From contig CANMLU010000009.1 in NCBI GenBank assembly GCA_947498815.1, positions 62,001 to 126,000 on the forward strand: DNA of 64,000 bases. Reading direction: 5' to 3'. Made by a program: the position numbers and the translations under genes. Positions 1 through 8,553 of this stretch are shown in pieces. The notes beneath the pieces are model-generated. The model did not search any database. It had not been told where the DNA came from and was given only the letters and a program-made list of their open reading frames with translations. The stretch's first letter is position 1. Each line of letters begins with the position of its first letter. The DNA is from an uncultured Aquimarina sp. GTDB taxonomy: Bacteria > Bacteroidota > Bacteroidia > Flavobacteriales > Flavobacteriaceae.

Positions 1-1
1 T

Positions 2-619
2 GGTAAATCCTTACTATTTAAACTACTTCCTTTACTCTTTCTTGCTGGTTTGTTTCTCAAAAAATACAAGCAATTGGCATTAAAATTATTGATCATTTCG
101 ATATTGATCAACCCTGGACTTTCCCTATATGTTAATGGAATTAATTATGTCTCGAATACTATGGAATTAGATCTTGGCTCATCTCTACACGAACATTTAT
201 CCACAATAAAGACAAAATATGAAGACAAGAGAGAAAAAGTAATATCCAAACAAGAAGCAAGAAAAAAAAGACAACTAGAGAAAGCTAAAAAAAGAGGTCA
301 CCAAGATATAAGTGCTTTTAAAAAAGTTGAAGATGCTGTTGTGAATAAAATCGAAGATGTTGGTGTAGATGTAGAAGAAGGTTTTTCTGAAACTCTTGAA
401 ATTCTAAAAGAAGGAAAAAAAGAATTGATGAAATTGCTCATTAATATGGTTAGTAATCTTATTGTCCTTTTTTTGATTTTACCATTATTATATTTTTACC
501 TAATGAGTTTCTTACTTAAAAGGTTCTTTCATTTTTCTGGGTTAAGTCAAATTGCTCTTGCAGAAACAGAGAATCTAAAACAGATTGGTGAAGATTTTAC
601 AAAAAAACCTAATATTTAG
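2..619 (+). CDS. Membrane protein of unknown function, 5' end cut by window edge
   Basis: The reading frame is open from the first bases of the window, so the gene starts upstream; the first usable start inside (TTG at 50) is probably not the real one. The visible part has a hydrophobic stretch near its N terminus, a strongly charged Lys/Glu/Arg-rich middle of about 100 residues that is probably helical or coiled coil, and a second hydrophobic segment of about 25 residues about 50 residues before the C terminus. This suggests an inner-membrane protein with a charged soluble loop. I recognise no family. It lies 35 bases upstream of the GH25 lysozyme gene on the same strand, so co-transcription is possible. 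Confidence 0.6.
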   Translation, partial: GKSLLFKLLPLLFLAGLFLKKYKQLALKLLIISILINPGLSLYVNGINYVSNTMELDLGSSLHEHLSTIKTKYEDKREKVISKQEARKKRQLEKAKKRGHQDISAFKKVEDAVVNKIEDVGVDVEEGFSETLEILKEGKKELMKLLINMVSNLIVLFLILPLLYFYLMSFLLKRFFHFSGLSQIALAETENLKQIGEDFTKKPNI

Positions 620-654
620 ATCTTAAAAACTCTTAATTCCTAACCATACAATCC

Positions 655-1383
655 ATGAAAAAACTTTACAGTATAACCCTTGTCCTGATATCGCTCTTAT
701 ATTCCTGTAACCAGGATAAAAATGATCCTTGTTATTTAGAAAATCAGAGAATAGAAAAAGAACCTACTATTTTGGGAATGGATATATCACATCATCAGAA
801 TGAAATCGAGTGGAACGAGATAAAAGCAGATGGAGTAAATTTTGTATATATAAAAGCATCTCAAAGCACTCATTTCAAAGATCCAAAATTTAAGCAAAAT
901 AGATCGGCAGCAAAAAGCGAATGCCTGTATCGAGGTGCTTATCATTTTTATATAACAGGTAAGGATCCAATCAAGCAAGCAGAGAATTTTATAGCCGCAG
1001 TGGGCATATTAGAATCTGGAGATCTACCACCTGTACTGGATCTTGAAGAATTAGGGATTAAAACCCCTGTAAACATAGAAACCTACCAAAAAAATACTTT
1101 GTTATGGCTTAAAACAGTTGAAAAAAAATTAGGAATCAAACCGATTATTTATTCTAATCCATCTTTCGCTAATACGTATTTAAATAATCCCGATTTCGCC
1201 AAATATAAACTTTGGATTGCAGAATATACCAAAGGAAAAACACCGAAAATCCCAAATACATGGAAAAACGAAGGTTGGATTATCTGGCAACGTACCGATC
1301 GTGAAAAATTGGATGGTATCGGCAAAGTCGACTATGATTTATTTCAAGGAGATGCTGAAGCTTTTATGAAATTGGTAAAATGA
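655..1383 (+). CDS. GH25 family lysozyme (muramidase), lipoprotein
   Basis: The 242-residue product starts with a short hydrophobic signal ending in LYSC (Cys18), a lipoprotein signal, so it is probably anchored in the outer or inner membrane. The remainder is a glycoside hydrolase family 25 domain: GMDISHHQ near residue 41 carries the first catalytic-face Asp (Asp43), AYHFY sits near 95, and PPVLDLEE carries the D-x-E pair (Asp129, Glu131) expected for the catalytic acid. C-terminal YSNP, WIAEY and IIWQRTD segments also fit the fold. GH25 enzymes cut the N-acetylmuramic acid to N-acetylglucosamine bond of peptidoglycan. Size is normal for a single-domain GH25. It may serve in wall turnover or as a secreted defence lysozyme; neighbours do not decide. 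Confidence 0.9.
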   Translation: MKKLYSITLVLISLLYSCNQDKNDPCYLENQRIEKEPTILGMDISHHQNEIEWNEIKADGVNFVYIKASQSTHFKDPKFKQNRSAAKSECLYRGAYHFYITGKDPIKQAENFIAAVGILESGDLPPVLDLEELGIKTPVNIETYQKNTLLWLKTVEKKLGIKPIIYSNPSFANTYLNNPDFAKYKLWIAEYTKGKTPKIPNTWKNEGWIIWQRTDREKLDGIGKVDYDLFQGDAEAFMKLVK

Positions 1384-1662
1384 TCACTAAGTTATATACA
1401 CATTTGGAGTAAAATAAATATAATCCGAATAGTCATATCAATAGTTGCTAACGCTTAAAAGTGTTTTTACTAAAAAAACAATCCTATATTCTGTAACCAA
1501 AAAATGAATCCCAAAATCATTCATCAACAGTATCACTAAAACGCTTTTTAACAAGTATTTAACTTCATATTTCTAATATCATCACTTAATTTGAATCGAA
1601 GAAAAAGCACCTACCCTGTTTTCTGAAAATTTAGTATCAAATTAATTCAACATTCTCAATCA

Positions 1663-4600
1663 ATGAAATCACTAATTACGCTGAGGGCTATCGCCCTGCT
1701 TTTTTTGTTGTTATCCAGTATAGTAGTATTCTCACAAAACAACAAAAAAGAAAATGACTCGATTAAAAAAGCTACCGAAGAACTTCCTTTAGAACCAGAA
1801 CGAAATATATCCTTTACTACTAATAAAGGAACATGGATTTCTTTGGATGTAAGCCCAGATGGAAAAACTATTGTCTTTGACCTCATGGGAGATATTTATA
1901 CAATCCCTATTGAAGGTGGTAAAGCAACACAAATTACTAAGGGTATGGCCTATGATGTCCATCCAAGATATAGCCCAGATGGCAAATCATTAGTTTTTAT
2001 TTCGGATAAAAGTGGATCTGATAATATATGGACATTAGATCTTACTACAAAAGAGGATAAACAAATTACCAAAGAAGAGAAACATAATTTCTTTTCGGCA
2101 GAATGGACTACAGACGGTGAGTATATCGTTGGTGGTAAAGGACGTAGGAATATCAAATTACATATTTATCATAAAGAAGGAGGCTCTGGGAGTCAATTAT
2201 TTGAAAAACCCAAAGATATCAAAGCTATTGATCCGGCTTTTGGTGCCAATGGAAAATTATTATACTTCTCGCAACGAAAAAATTCATGGAATTATAATGC
2301 AAAATTACCTCAATATCAAATCGGCACATACGATATGGAAGATGGTGATATGGCCGTGGTAACTTCGAGATATGGCTCTGCTTTTACTCCAACATTATCC
2401 AATGATGGTAATTGGCTGGTATATGGTACTCGTTTTGAAGATGAGACAGGTTTAGTACTGCGAAATTTAAAATCCGGTAAAGAACGTTGGTTAGCCTACC
2501 CGGTGCAACGAGATGAACAAGAATCCATTGCTCCTCTAGGCGTTTTACCAGCGATGTCATTTACACCAGATAACAAAAATCTAATCGCTTCTTATGGAGG
2601 AAAAATATACTCAATCTCATTAGAAAGCAATACTGCAAAAGAAATTCCTTTTCAGGCAGATGTTAATCTCGATTTAGGGCCTAGATTAGCATTCAAGTAT
2701 CCAATTAAAGATACTCAGGATGCCTTGGTTACACAGATACGAGATGCAAAACCTTCACCGGATGGTTCTAAACTTACTTTTACTGCCTTAAATAGGTTAT
2801 ATATAATGGATCTCCCAAATGGCACTCCAAAACGTTTAACGGATAATAAGTATACCGAAGCGCAACCTTCTTGGTCCCCTGATGGAAAACATATTGTATT
2901 CACCACTTGGAAACAGGGAGGAGGTCATCTTTTCAAAATCAATATTGACGGTCGCCCAAAACCTATTCAATTAACCAAGCAACCTGGAATTTATACCAAA
3001 CCTTCTTGGTCCTATTCATCTAATAGAATTGTTTTTCACAAAGGTGCATCACAAACTTATGATGATGCAATTAGTCCTTTTTCTAGTCGTATTCAAGAAG
3101 ATTTGGTGTGGATAAACGCAAACGGTGGAGGCATTAACTTTATTGATAAAACAAAAGGAAGACAAAATCCTCATTTTACCAAAATAGATGATCGTATTTA
3201 TTTATATCATAATGAAAAAGGGTTAGTCTCTATTCGCTGGGATGGATCCGATGAAAAGGAGCACCTAAAATTAACGGGGATTACAACATACGGATCGCAA
3301 GATGTTTTTGGTAAAGATCATCACGATGGCTTTAGTTCTAACGAAGTCCACAGTGCATTGCCATCATCAGAGGATGGATGGCGCGACAAAAGTAAAGCAT
3401 CAAAACCAACAGAAATATATATTTCGCCTGATGGAAAATCAGCACTGGCTCTGATCAACAACGATGTATATTCCGTGACTATACCTAGATACGGAAAAAC
3501 ACCTACTATTGCATTAACAAAGGCAGACAAGGCTGCTTTTCCGGCTATGAAACTTACCATTATAGGAGGAGAATTTCCTGCTTGGTCTTCGGATAGCAAA
3601 AAGATACACTGGTCTTTGGGAGCTAGTCATTTTAAATATGATCTTGAAGCCGGAAAAAAGTTTAAGGATAGTTTGGTAGCGGCAAAGAAGAAGGAAGAAG
3701 AACTTAAAAAGGCAGAAAAGAAATCGGATTCTACAAAAACTGAAAAGAAAGATGATGATAAGGACAAGAAAGATCCTAAATTTAAAGCTGAAGAGTTTAA
3801 AATAAAAGTAAACTACAAAAGAGACCTTCCTAAAGGTACTTTGGTCTTAAAAGGCGGACGTATCATCACCATGAAAGGAGAAGAAGTTATTGAAAATGGA
3901 GATGTTCTTATTGAAAATAATAGGATTAAGGCAATCGGTGTGTCTGGCAGTATTACGGTACCTAGTGGTGCACAAACAATTGACGTTTCAGGAAAAACTC
4001 TTATTCCTGGTTTTATAGATACACATGCCCATATGTGGCCAAATTGGGGGGTACATAAAAATCAAGTATGGATGTATTCTGCAAACTTAGCATATGGGGT
4101 TACTACCACCCGGGATCCCCAAACAGGTACGACGGATGTGCTAACCTATGCCGATATGGTAGAATCAGGAATGATTCACGGTCCTCGTGTATACAGTACT
4201 GGACCTGGAGTTGGATACTGGAAATACAAAATCGAAAATCTGGATCATGCAAAAGAGGTTCTCGAGCAGTATAGTGAATATTACAACACCAAAAGCATAA
4301 AAATGTACTTGGTCGGTAACCGTCAACAACGACAATGGGTGATTATGGCGGCCAAAGAATTGAAATTAATTCCAACAACAGAAGGAGGATTAGATTTTAA
4401 ACTAAATATGACTCAGCTTCTGGATGGGTATCCAGGTCATGAACATTCGCTTCCTATTTATCCAATTTATAAGGATGTGGTAAAAACCATAGCAGACTCA
4501 AAAATGGCAGTAACACCAACACTATTGGTATCCTATGGTGGCCCATGGGCAGAAAACTATTTCTACTCTCGTGAAAATGTTTGGGGTGATCAAAAAATAC

Positions 4601-5091
4601 AATATTTCACTCCTTATGAAGAATTGGCACAAAAATCAAGAAGAAGACCGGGGTGGTTTATGGATGAAGAGCATATCTTTAAAAAGCATGCCGAATTCAT
4701 GAAAGATTTAGTCGAAGCTGGTGGTCTTGCAGGAGTAGGAAGCCATGGACAGTTGCAAGGACTAGGCTTTCATTGGGAGCTATGGTCTGTAGCCAGTGGT
4801 GGAATGAAAAATCATGACGCCCTTAAAGTAGCAACTACACTTGGAGCCAAAGCTTTGGGATTGGATGGTGACCTAGGAACTCTGGAAACTGGAAAACTTG
4901 CAGATATTTTGATTTTATCTAAAAATCCATTAGAAAATCTTCGTCATACAAATACACTTACTCATGTGATCAAAAATGGTAAAGTGTATGATGCCAATAC
5001 GCTAGATGAAGTGTGGCCAAAAAAACAAAAAGCCGAAACTTTTCATTGGCAAACCAAAAAGCCAAATGGGGTTCCAGGAATTAAGAAATAG
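1663..5091 (+). CDS. Secreted TolB-like propeller / amidohydrolase fusion
   Basis: The 1142-residue protein begins with a signal peptide (hydrophobic core ending at VVFSQ near residue 25). Residues of about 45-630 hold repeated SPDGK-[ST]-[IL]-VF blades of a WD40-like/PD40 (TolB-type) beta-propeller. A lysine/aspartate-rich linker follows (about 665-715). Residues of about 725-1110 are a metal-dependent amidohydrolase: FIDTHAHMW carries the H-x-H metal pair (His788, His790), with PGHEHS and GSHGQ downstream as further possible ligands, and a LETGKLADI strand near the end. Periplasmic or secreted imidazolonepropionase/dipeptidase-like hydrolysis is likely; the substrate is unknown. The gene stands alone, preceded by a 279-base spacer with nothing recognisable and followed by a strong terminator. 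Confidence 0.85.
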   Translation: MKSLITLRAIALLFLLLSSIVVFSQNNKKENDSIKKATEELPLEPERNISFTTNKGTWISLDVSPDGKTIVFDLMGDIYTIPIEGGKATQITKGMAYDVHPRYSPDGKSLVFISDKSGSDNIWTLDLTTKEDKQITKEEKHNFFSAEWTTDGEYIVGGKGRRNIKLHIYHKEGGSGSQLFEKPKDIKAIDPAFGANGKLLYFSQRKNSWNYNAKLPQYQIGTYDMEDGDMAVVTSRYGSAFTPTLSNDGNWLVYGTRFEDETGLVLRNLKSGKERWLAYPVQRDEQESIAPLGVLPAMSFTPDNKNLIASYGGKIYSISLESNTAKEIPFQADVNLDLGPRLAFKYPIKDTQDALVTQIRDAKPSPDGSKLTFTALNRLYIMDLPNGTPKRLTDNKYTEAQPSWSPDGKHIVFTTWKQGGGHLFKINIDGRPKPIQLTKQPGIYTKPSWSYSSNRIVFHKGASQTYDDAISPFSSRIQEDLVWINANGGGINFIDKTKGRQNPHFTKIDDRIYLYHNEKGLVSIRWDGSDEKEHLKLTGITTYGSQDVFGKDHHDGFSSNEVHSALPSSEDGWRDKSKASKPTEIYISPDGKSALALINNDVYSVTIPRYGKTPTIALTKADKAAFPAMKLTIIGGEFPAWSSDSKKIHWSLGASHFKYDLEAGKKFKDSLVAAKKKEEELKKAEKKSDSTKTEKKDDDKDKKDPKFKAEEFKIKVNYKRDLPKGTLVLKGGRIITMKGEEVIENGDVLIENNRIKAIGVSGSITVPSGAQTIDVSGKTLIPGFIDTHAHMWPNWGVHKNQVWMYSANLAYGVTTTRDPQTGTTDVLTYADMVESGMIHGPRVYSTGPGVGYWKYKIENLDHAKEVLEQYSEYYNTKSIKMYLVGNRQQRQWVIMAAKELKLIPTTEGGLDFKLNMTQLLDGYPGHEHSLPIYPIYKDVVKTIADSKMAVTPTLLVSYGGPWAENYFYSRENVWGDQKIQYFTPYEELAQKSRRRPGWFMDEEHIFKKHAEFMKDLVEAGGLAGVGSHGQLQGLGFHWELWSVASGGMKNHDALKVATTLGAKALGLDGDLGTLETGKLADILILSKNPLENLRHTNTLTHVIKNGKVYDANTLDEVWPKKQKAETFHWQTKKPNGVPGIKK

Positions 5092-5114
5092 CTATTATCA
5101 AAATATGTAAAAAT

Positions 5115-5148
5115 AAAAAGTGTCGATTAGTTAAAATCGACACTTTTT
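5115..5148. terminator. Bidirectional intrinsic terminator
   Basis: A perfect 14-bp stem (AAAAAGTGTCGATT at 5115-5128 pairing with 5135-5148) encloses the loop AGTTAA. T-runs lie on both strands. It sits between the convergent amidohydrolase and E1 genes and can serve both. Confidence 0.85.
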
Positions 5149-5167
5149 TATATCTGAACTTAAATAA

Positions 5168-7267
5168 TTAGTACTGTAACAATTCTTCTATTTTAGCTTT
5201 CACTTTTTCGGTAGACGGAATCATCGTTTGCTCCAACGTACTGTTTAAAGGAATAGCTGGCATATTCTCAGAACCAATGGTCATAACAGGGGCATCCAAA
5301 TATTTGAAACATTCTTCCTGAATTTTACCAGCCAATGCCCTGGCAAAAGAATTATTGCTTGGTTCTTCCGATACTACGAGACATTTTTTTGTTTTCTTCA
5401 CCGATTCCATAATCGTTTCTTCATCCAAAGGATGCAGCGTTCGTAAATCAATAATTTCAACAGTATCTTTTAAGTTTTTCGTTGCATTTAATGCCCAATG
5501 CACACCCATTCCATAAGTGACAACAGTTAGCGTTTCTTTTTCATCATCTGGCCAAACACGTTGTACAATATTTGCTTTTCCGAAAGGTAGTATATAGTCC
5601 TCTGATGGTTCTATGGTTCTAGCGGCATCAGTACCTTTCACCTTCGACCAGTACAGTCCTTTGTGTTCAAAAATAACCACAGGGTTTGGATCATAGTATG
5701 CTGCTTTCATTAATCCTTTAAGATCGGCCCCATTACTTGGATACGCAATCTTAACTCCACGAATATTAGTAACTACAGACTCTACCGAAGACGAATGATA
5801 AGGTCCTCCACTACCATAAGCTCCAATAGGCACTCTTAAAATCATTGATACCGGCCATTTTCCATTAGACAAATAACAAGATCTACTTACTTCGGTAAAT
5901 AATTGATTCAGTCCTGGCCATATATAATCTGCAAACTGTACCTCAACGATAGGTTTTAACCCAACCGCAGACATCCCCACAGTTGAACCTACAATAAACG
6001 CCTCTTGGATTGGGGTATTAAATACACGTTCATCTCCAAATTTTTGAGCCAAGGTTGCTGCCTCTCTAAATACACCTCCTAGTCTTCCTCCAACATCTTG
6101 ACCATATAATAAACATTCTTTATGTTTCTTCATCAACTCTTCAACGGCGAATAGTGCACAATCCACCATCACTACCTCCTCTTTATCTTTAGGAGATCGT
6201 TCTCCTCTTTCTTCTACAATAGATGTAGGAGCAAAATCATGAGTAAACAGATCCTCTGGTTTAGGATCTTCTGCTTTCATAGCTTCTTCAAGGTCTTTTG
6301 CTACCATTGTTTTTGCTTCAGCCTCAATACTCGCTACTTCATCTTCTGCAAAACCATTAGCCAACAATTGATTTCTTAATACCGGGTATGGATCACGGGA
6401 TTGAGCTTCTTCAAGATCATCACGATACCACTCCATACGCACCCCGGATGTATGATGATTTAATAAAGGAACTTTTGCATGTACCAATATCGGTCTGCGC
6501 TCTTCACGAATTGTTTTAATAACCTCTTGCAATGCCAAATAACTCTCGGTAAAATTGGCGCCATCTATAGAAATAGCATCCAAGCCATGAAACCCTGCTG
6601 CATATTCAAAAGCATTTTGAGCACGGGTTTCGGCTTCATTTGCCGAGATATCCCATCCATTATCTTGAACCAGATACAAAATCGGTAATTGCTTCAACGC
6701 GGCCATCTGGAAGGCTTCAGCAATTTCACCTTCGGTTACCGAAGCATCACCCAATGAACAAACGACCAGAGGCGCAGCCATAGGCAGTTTTGGCATCTCA
6801 CTCTTACGGGAATTATTCTTTCCGAAATGATCAATTCCTACCAATTCTTTGTATTGCATTCCCATTGCAACTCCTGTTGCAGGAATAGCTTGCATACCGG
6901 TTGCCGAGGATTGATGGGGGATCTTGGGCTTGTCATCATCTCTTAAACTTGGGTGGCAATAATAGGTTCGCCCTCCTGAAAAAGGATCATCCTTTTTTGC
7001 CAACAATTGCAACATCAAATCATATGGCCGCATTCCTATACCCAATAACATGGCATCATCCCGATAATACGGAAACGCATAATCCTGTGGCAATAACTGC
7101 ATCGCTGCGGCAATTTGAATCGCTTCATGTCCTCGCGATGTAGCATGTACATATTTTGAAACCGTTTTGAAGTTTTCTTCATACAGTTCTGTCATTGATT
7201 TAGCCTTGCAAAGTGTTAAAAATGCTTTTTGTAATACTTCTTTGGCTATAGTTTTTTCAGCTAACAT
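5168..7267 (-). CDS. Branched-chain 2-oxoacid dehydrogenase E1, alpha and beta subunits fused
   Basis: This is the thiamine-diphosphate E1 component of a 2-oxoacid dehydrogenase complex, with the alpha-type and beta-type halves in one chain of about 700 residues. The alpha half has HATSRGHEA and YYRDDAM, then the ThDP motif starting GDASVTEGE and ending in QDN about 29 residues later. The beta half has LYGQDVGG, GAYGSGGPYHSSS and IDLRTLHPLD. The open frame runs up to 7330, but I prefer the ATG at 7267: the extra 21 codons overlap a hairpin repeat (7288-7320), and homologues as I remember them start near this point. It is the last gene of the long minus-strand catabolic block, after the aminotransferase and E2 genes. 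The likely role is decarboxylation of branched-chain or aromatic 2-oxoacids; no E3 is nearby. Confidence 0.9.
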   Translation of the reverse strand: MLAEKTIAKEVLQKAFLTLCKAKSMTELYEENFKTVSKYVHATSRGHEAIQIAAAMQLLPQDYAFPYYRDDAMLLGIGMRPYDLMLQLLAKKDDPFSGGRTYYCHPSLRDDDKPKIPHQSSATGMQAIPATGVAMGMQYKELVGIDHFGKNNSRKSEMPKLPMAAPLVVCSLGDASVTEGEIAEAFQMAALKQLPILYLVQDNGWDISANEAETRAQNAFEYAAGFHGLDAISIDGANFTESYLALQEVIKTIREERRPILVHAKVPLLNHHTSGVRMEWYRDDLEEAQSRDPYPVLRNQLLANGFAEDEVASIEAEAKTMVAKDLEEAMKAEDPKPEDLFTHDFAPTSIVEERGERSPKDKEEVVMVDCALFAVEELMKKHKECLLYGQDVGGRLGGVFREAATLAQKFGDERVFNTPIQEAFIVGSTVGMSAVGLKPIVEVQFADYIWPGLNQLFTEVSRSCYLSNGKWPVSMILRVPIGAYGSGGPYHSSSVESVVTNIRGVKIAYPSNGADLKGLMKAAYYDPNPVVIFEHKGLYWSKVKGTDAARTIEPSEDYILPFGKANIVQRVWPDDEKETLTVVTYGMGVHWALNATKNLKDTVEIIDLRTLHPLDEETIMESVKKTKKCLVVSEEPSNNSFARALAGKIQEECFKYLDAPVMTIGSENMPAIPLNSTLEQTMIPSTEKVKAKIEELLQY

Positions 7268-7287
7268 TTCTTTTTCATTTTTGACAT

Positions 7288-7320
7288 ACGATACACGAGT
7301 TTCGATGACTCGTAAATCGT
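7288..7320. repeat. Hairpin repeat at the E1 gene start
   Basis: ACGAT-ac-ACGAGT, loop TTCGATG, then ACTCGT-aa-ATCGT form an 11-bp stem with one 2x2 internal loop. It lies between the aminotransferase stop and the preferred E1 start and would otherwise be read as an N-terminal extension. Confidence 0.6.
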
Positions 7321-7342
7321 AATTCCACATTCATAAATTATT

Positions 7343-8416
7343 TTACCCTACCCTCTCTTCAACATCTACCGGCACGATCCATCCATGATTATCATCTCTC
7401 TTTTGTGCTTTAATCTCATCCAAGGTGTTCTTCATATCCAAACTCACAGGATTTGCATCAGGCAATGTGATCAACTCATCTTTATATCCAATAGCTTCAA
7501 CCATGGCGATTGCAACCGCTGTACCGGTTCCAAAGGCTTCTTCAAGCTTTCCTTCTTTGGAAAATTGAATCACCTCGTCTATGGTTATGGGCCGCTCCTC
7601 TACCTCAAAGCCTTTATCCTTTAATAATGTTATCACGCTATCTCTGGTGATTCCTTTTAGAATTGAACCATCAGTACTTGGGGTGATAAACTTACCATCC
7701 ACCTTAAAAAAGATATTCATAGTACCCACTTCCTGAACATACTTATGTTCATTTGCATCTAGCCAGAGCACTTGATCGTATCCTTTGGCTTTTGCCTTTT
7801 CGGTAGGTAAAATTGCGGCGGCATAATTACCCGCTGCTTTCGCTTCACCTGTACCTCCATTGGCTGCTCTTATATATTCGGTTTCAGCATATAATCGAAT
7901 CTTTTTGGTAAAAAATGGTCCTGCAGGTGAGCAAATCACAATAAATTTATAGCTTACCGCTGCACGCATTCCAATAAAAGGTTCATCGGCATACATAAAT
8001 GGTCTTAGATATAAAGCACTTCCTTCTTGAGGTGGTATCCAGTTATGTTCTACTCCAACTATTTGTTTTACAGCTTCAACAAATAATTCCTCAGGAACAC
8101 TTGGCATTCCCATTCGTGCAGCACTATGATTAAAACGTTTGGCATTTTCTTCTGGCCTGAACAGTAATGGTGTTCTATTTTGACCAACAGTGGCTTTCAT
8201 TCCTTCAAAAATTGCCTGTCCATAATGTAGTGCCATTGCTGCAGGATGTGTTGGAATAAGTTTCAAGGGTTCGATACGAGGATTTTGCCAAGCTCCATCT
8301 TCATATTCACAGATAAACATATGATCAGTAAAAGTTCTTCCCAAAGGAATAGTAGAAAAATCAATATCTTTTAATCCCGAATTTGGTGTTCTTGTAATTT
8401 TGATTTGCTGTTCCAT
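7343..8416 (-). CDS. ilvE: Branched-chain amino acid aminotransferase
   Basis: A fold-type IV PLP aminotransferase of about 357 residues that interconverts Leu, Ile, Val and their 2-oxoacids with 2-oxoglutarate as partner. Diagnostic segments: HYGQAIFEGMKA, YLRPFMYA, the PLP-lysine region GEAKAAGNYAAA, LWLDANEH, VQEVGTMNIFF and GITRDSVI. The open frame extends to 8497, but those bases hold an intergenic repeat cluster, so the ATG at 8416 is preferred. Position between the E2 and E1 genes of a 2-oxoacid dehydrogenase links transamination to oxidative decarboxylation. Such enzymes can accept phenylalanine weakly, which matters because the whole block is a phenylacetyl-CoA pathway. Confidence 0.92.
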   Translation of the reverse strand: MEQQIKITRTPNSGLKDIDFSTIPLGRTFTDHMFICEYEDGAWQNPRIEPLKLIPTHPAAMALHYGQAIFEGMKATVGQNRTPLLFRPEENAKRFNHSAARMGMPSVPEELFVEAVKQIVGVEHNWIPPQEGSALYLRPFMYADEPFIGMRAAVSYKFIVICSPAGPFFTKKIRLYAETEYIRAANGGTGEAKAAGNYAAAILPTEKAKAKGYDQVLWLDANEHKYVQEVGTMNIFFKVDGKFITPSTDGSILKGITRDSVITLLKDKGFEVEERPITIDEVIQFSKEGKLEEAFGTGTAVAIAMVEAIGYKDELITLPDANPVSLDMKNTLDEIKAQKRDDNHGWIVPVDVEERVG

Positions 8417-8437
8417 TATTATCATTTTGGGCACATT

Positions 8438-8527
8438 CCGCCTCAGGCGGATCGGGCTATTTGTTATATCTTTTTTATTTGTTCTGCACTTCGACAAGCT
8501 CAGTGTGACAAAAAAAAGGATGTCACT
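8438..8527. repeat. Intergenic repeat cluster (GC hairpin plus CTTCGACAAGCTCAG unit)
   Basis: CCGCC-TCA-GGCGG (8438-8450) is followed by a unit beginning CACTTCGACAAGCTCAG (8487-8510) and by TGACA...TGTCA around an A-run. The unit recurs in other spacers of this block. Confidence 0.75.
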
Positions 8528-8553
8528 TCTATCCCTTGCGCATATTTATTTAA

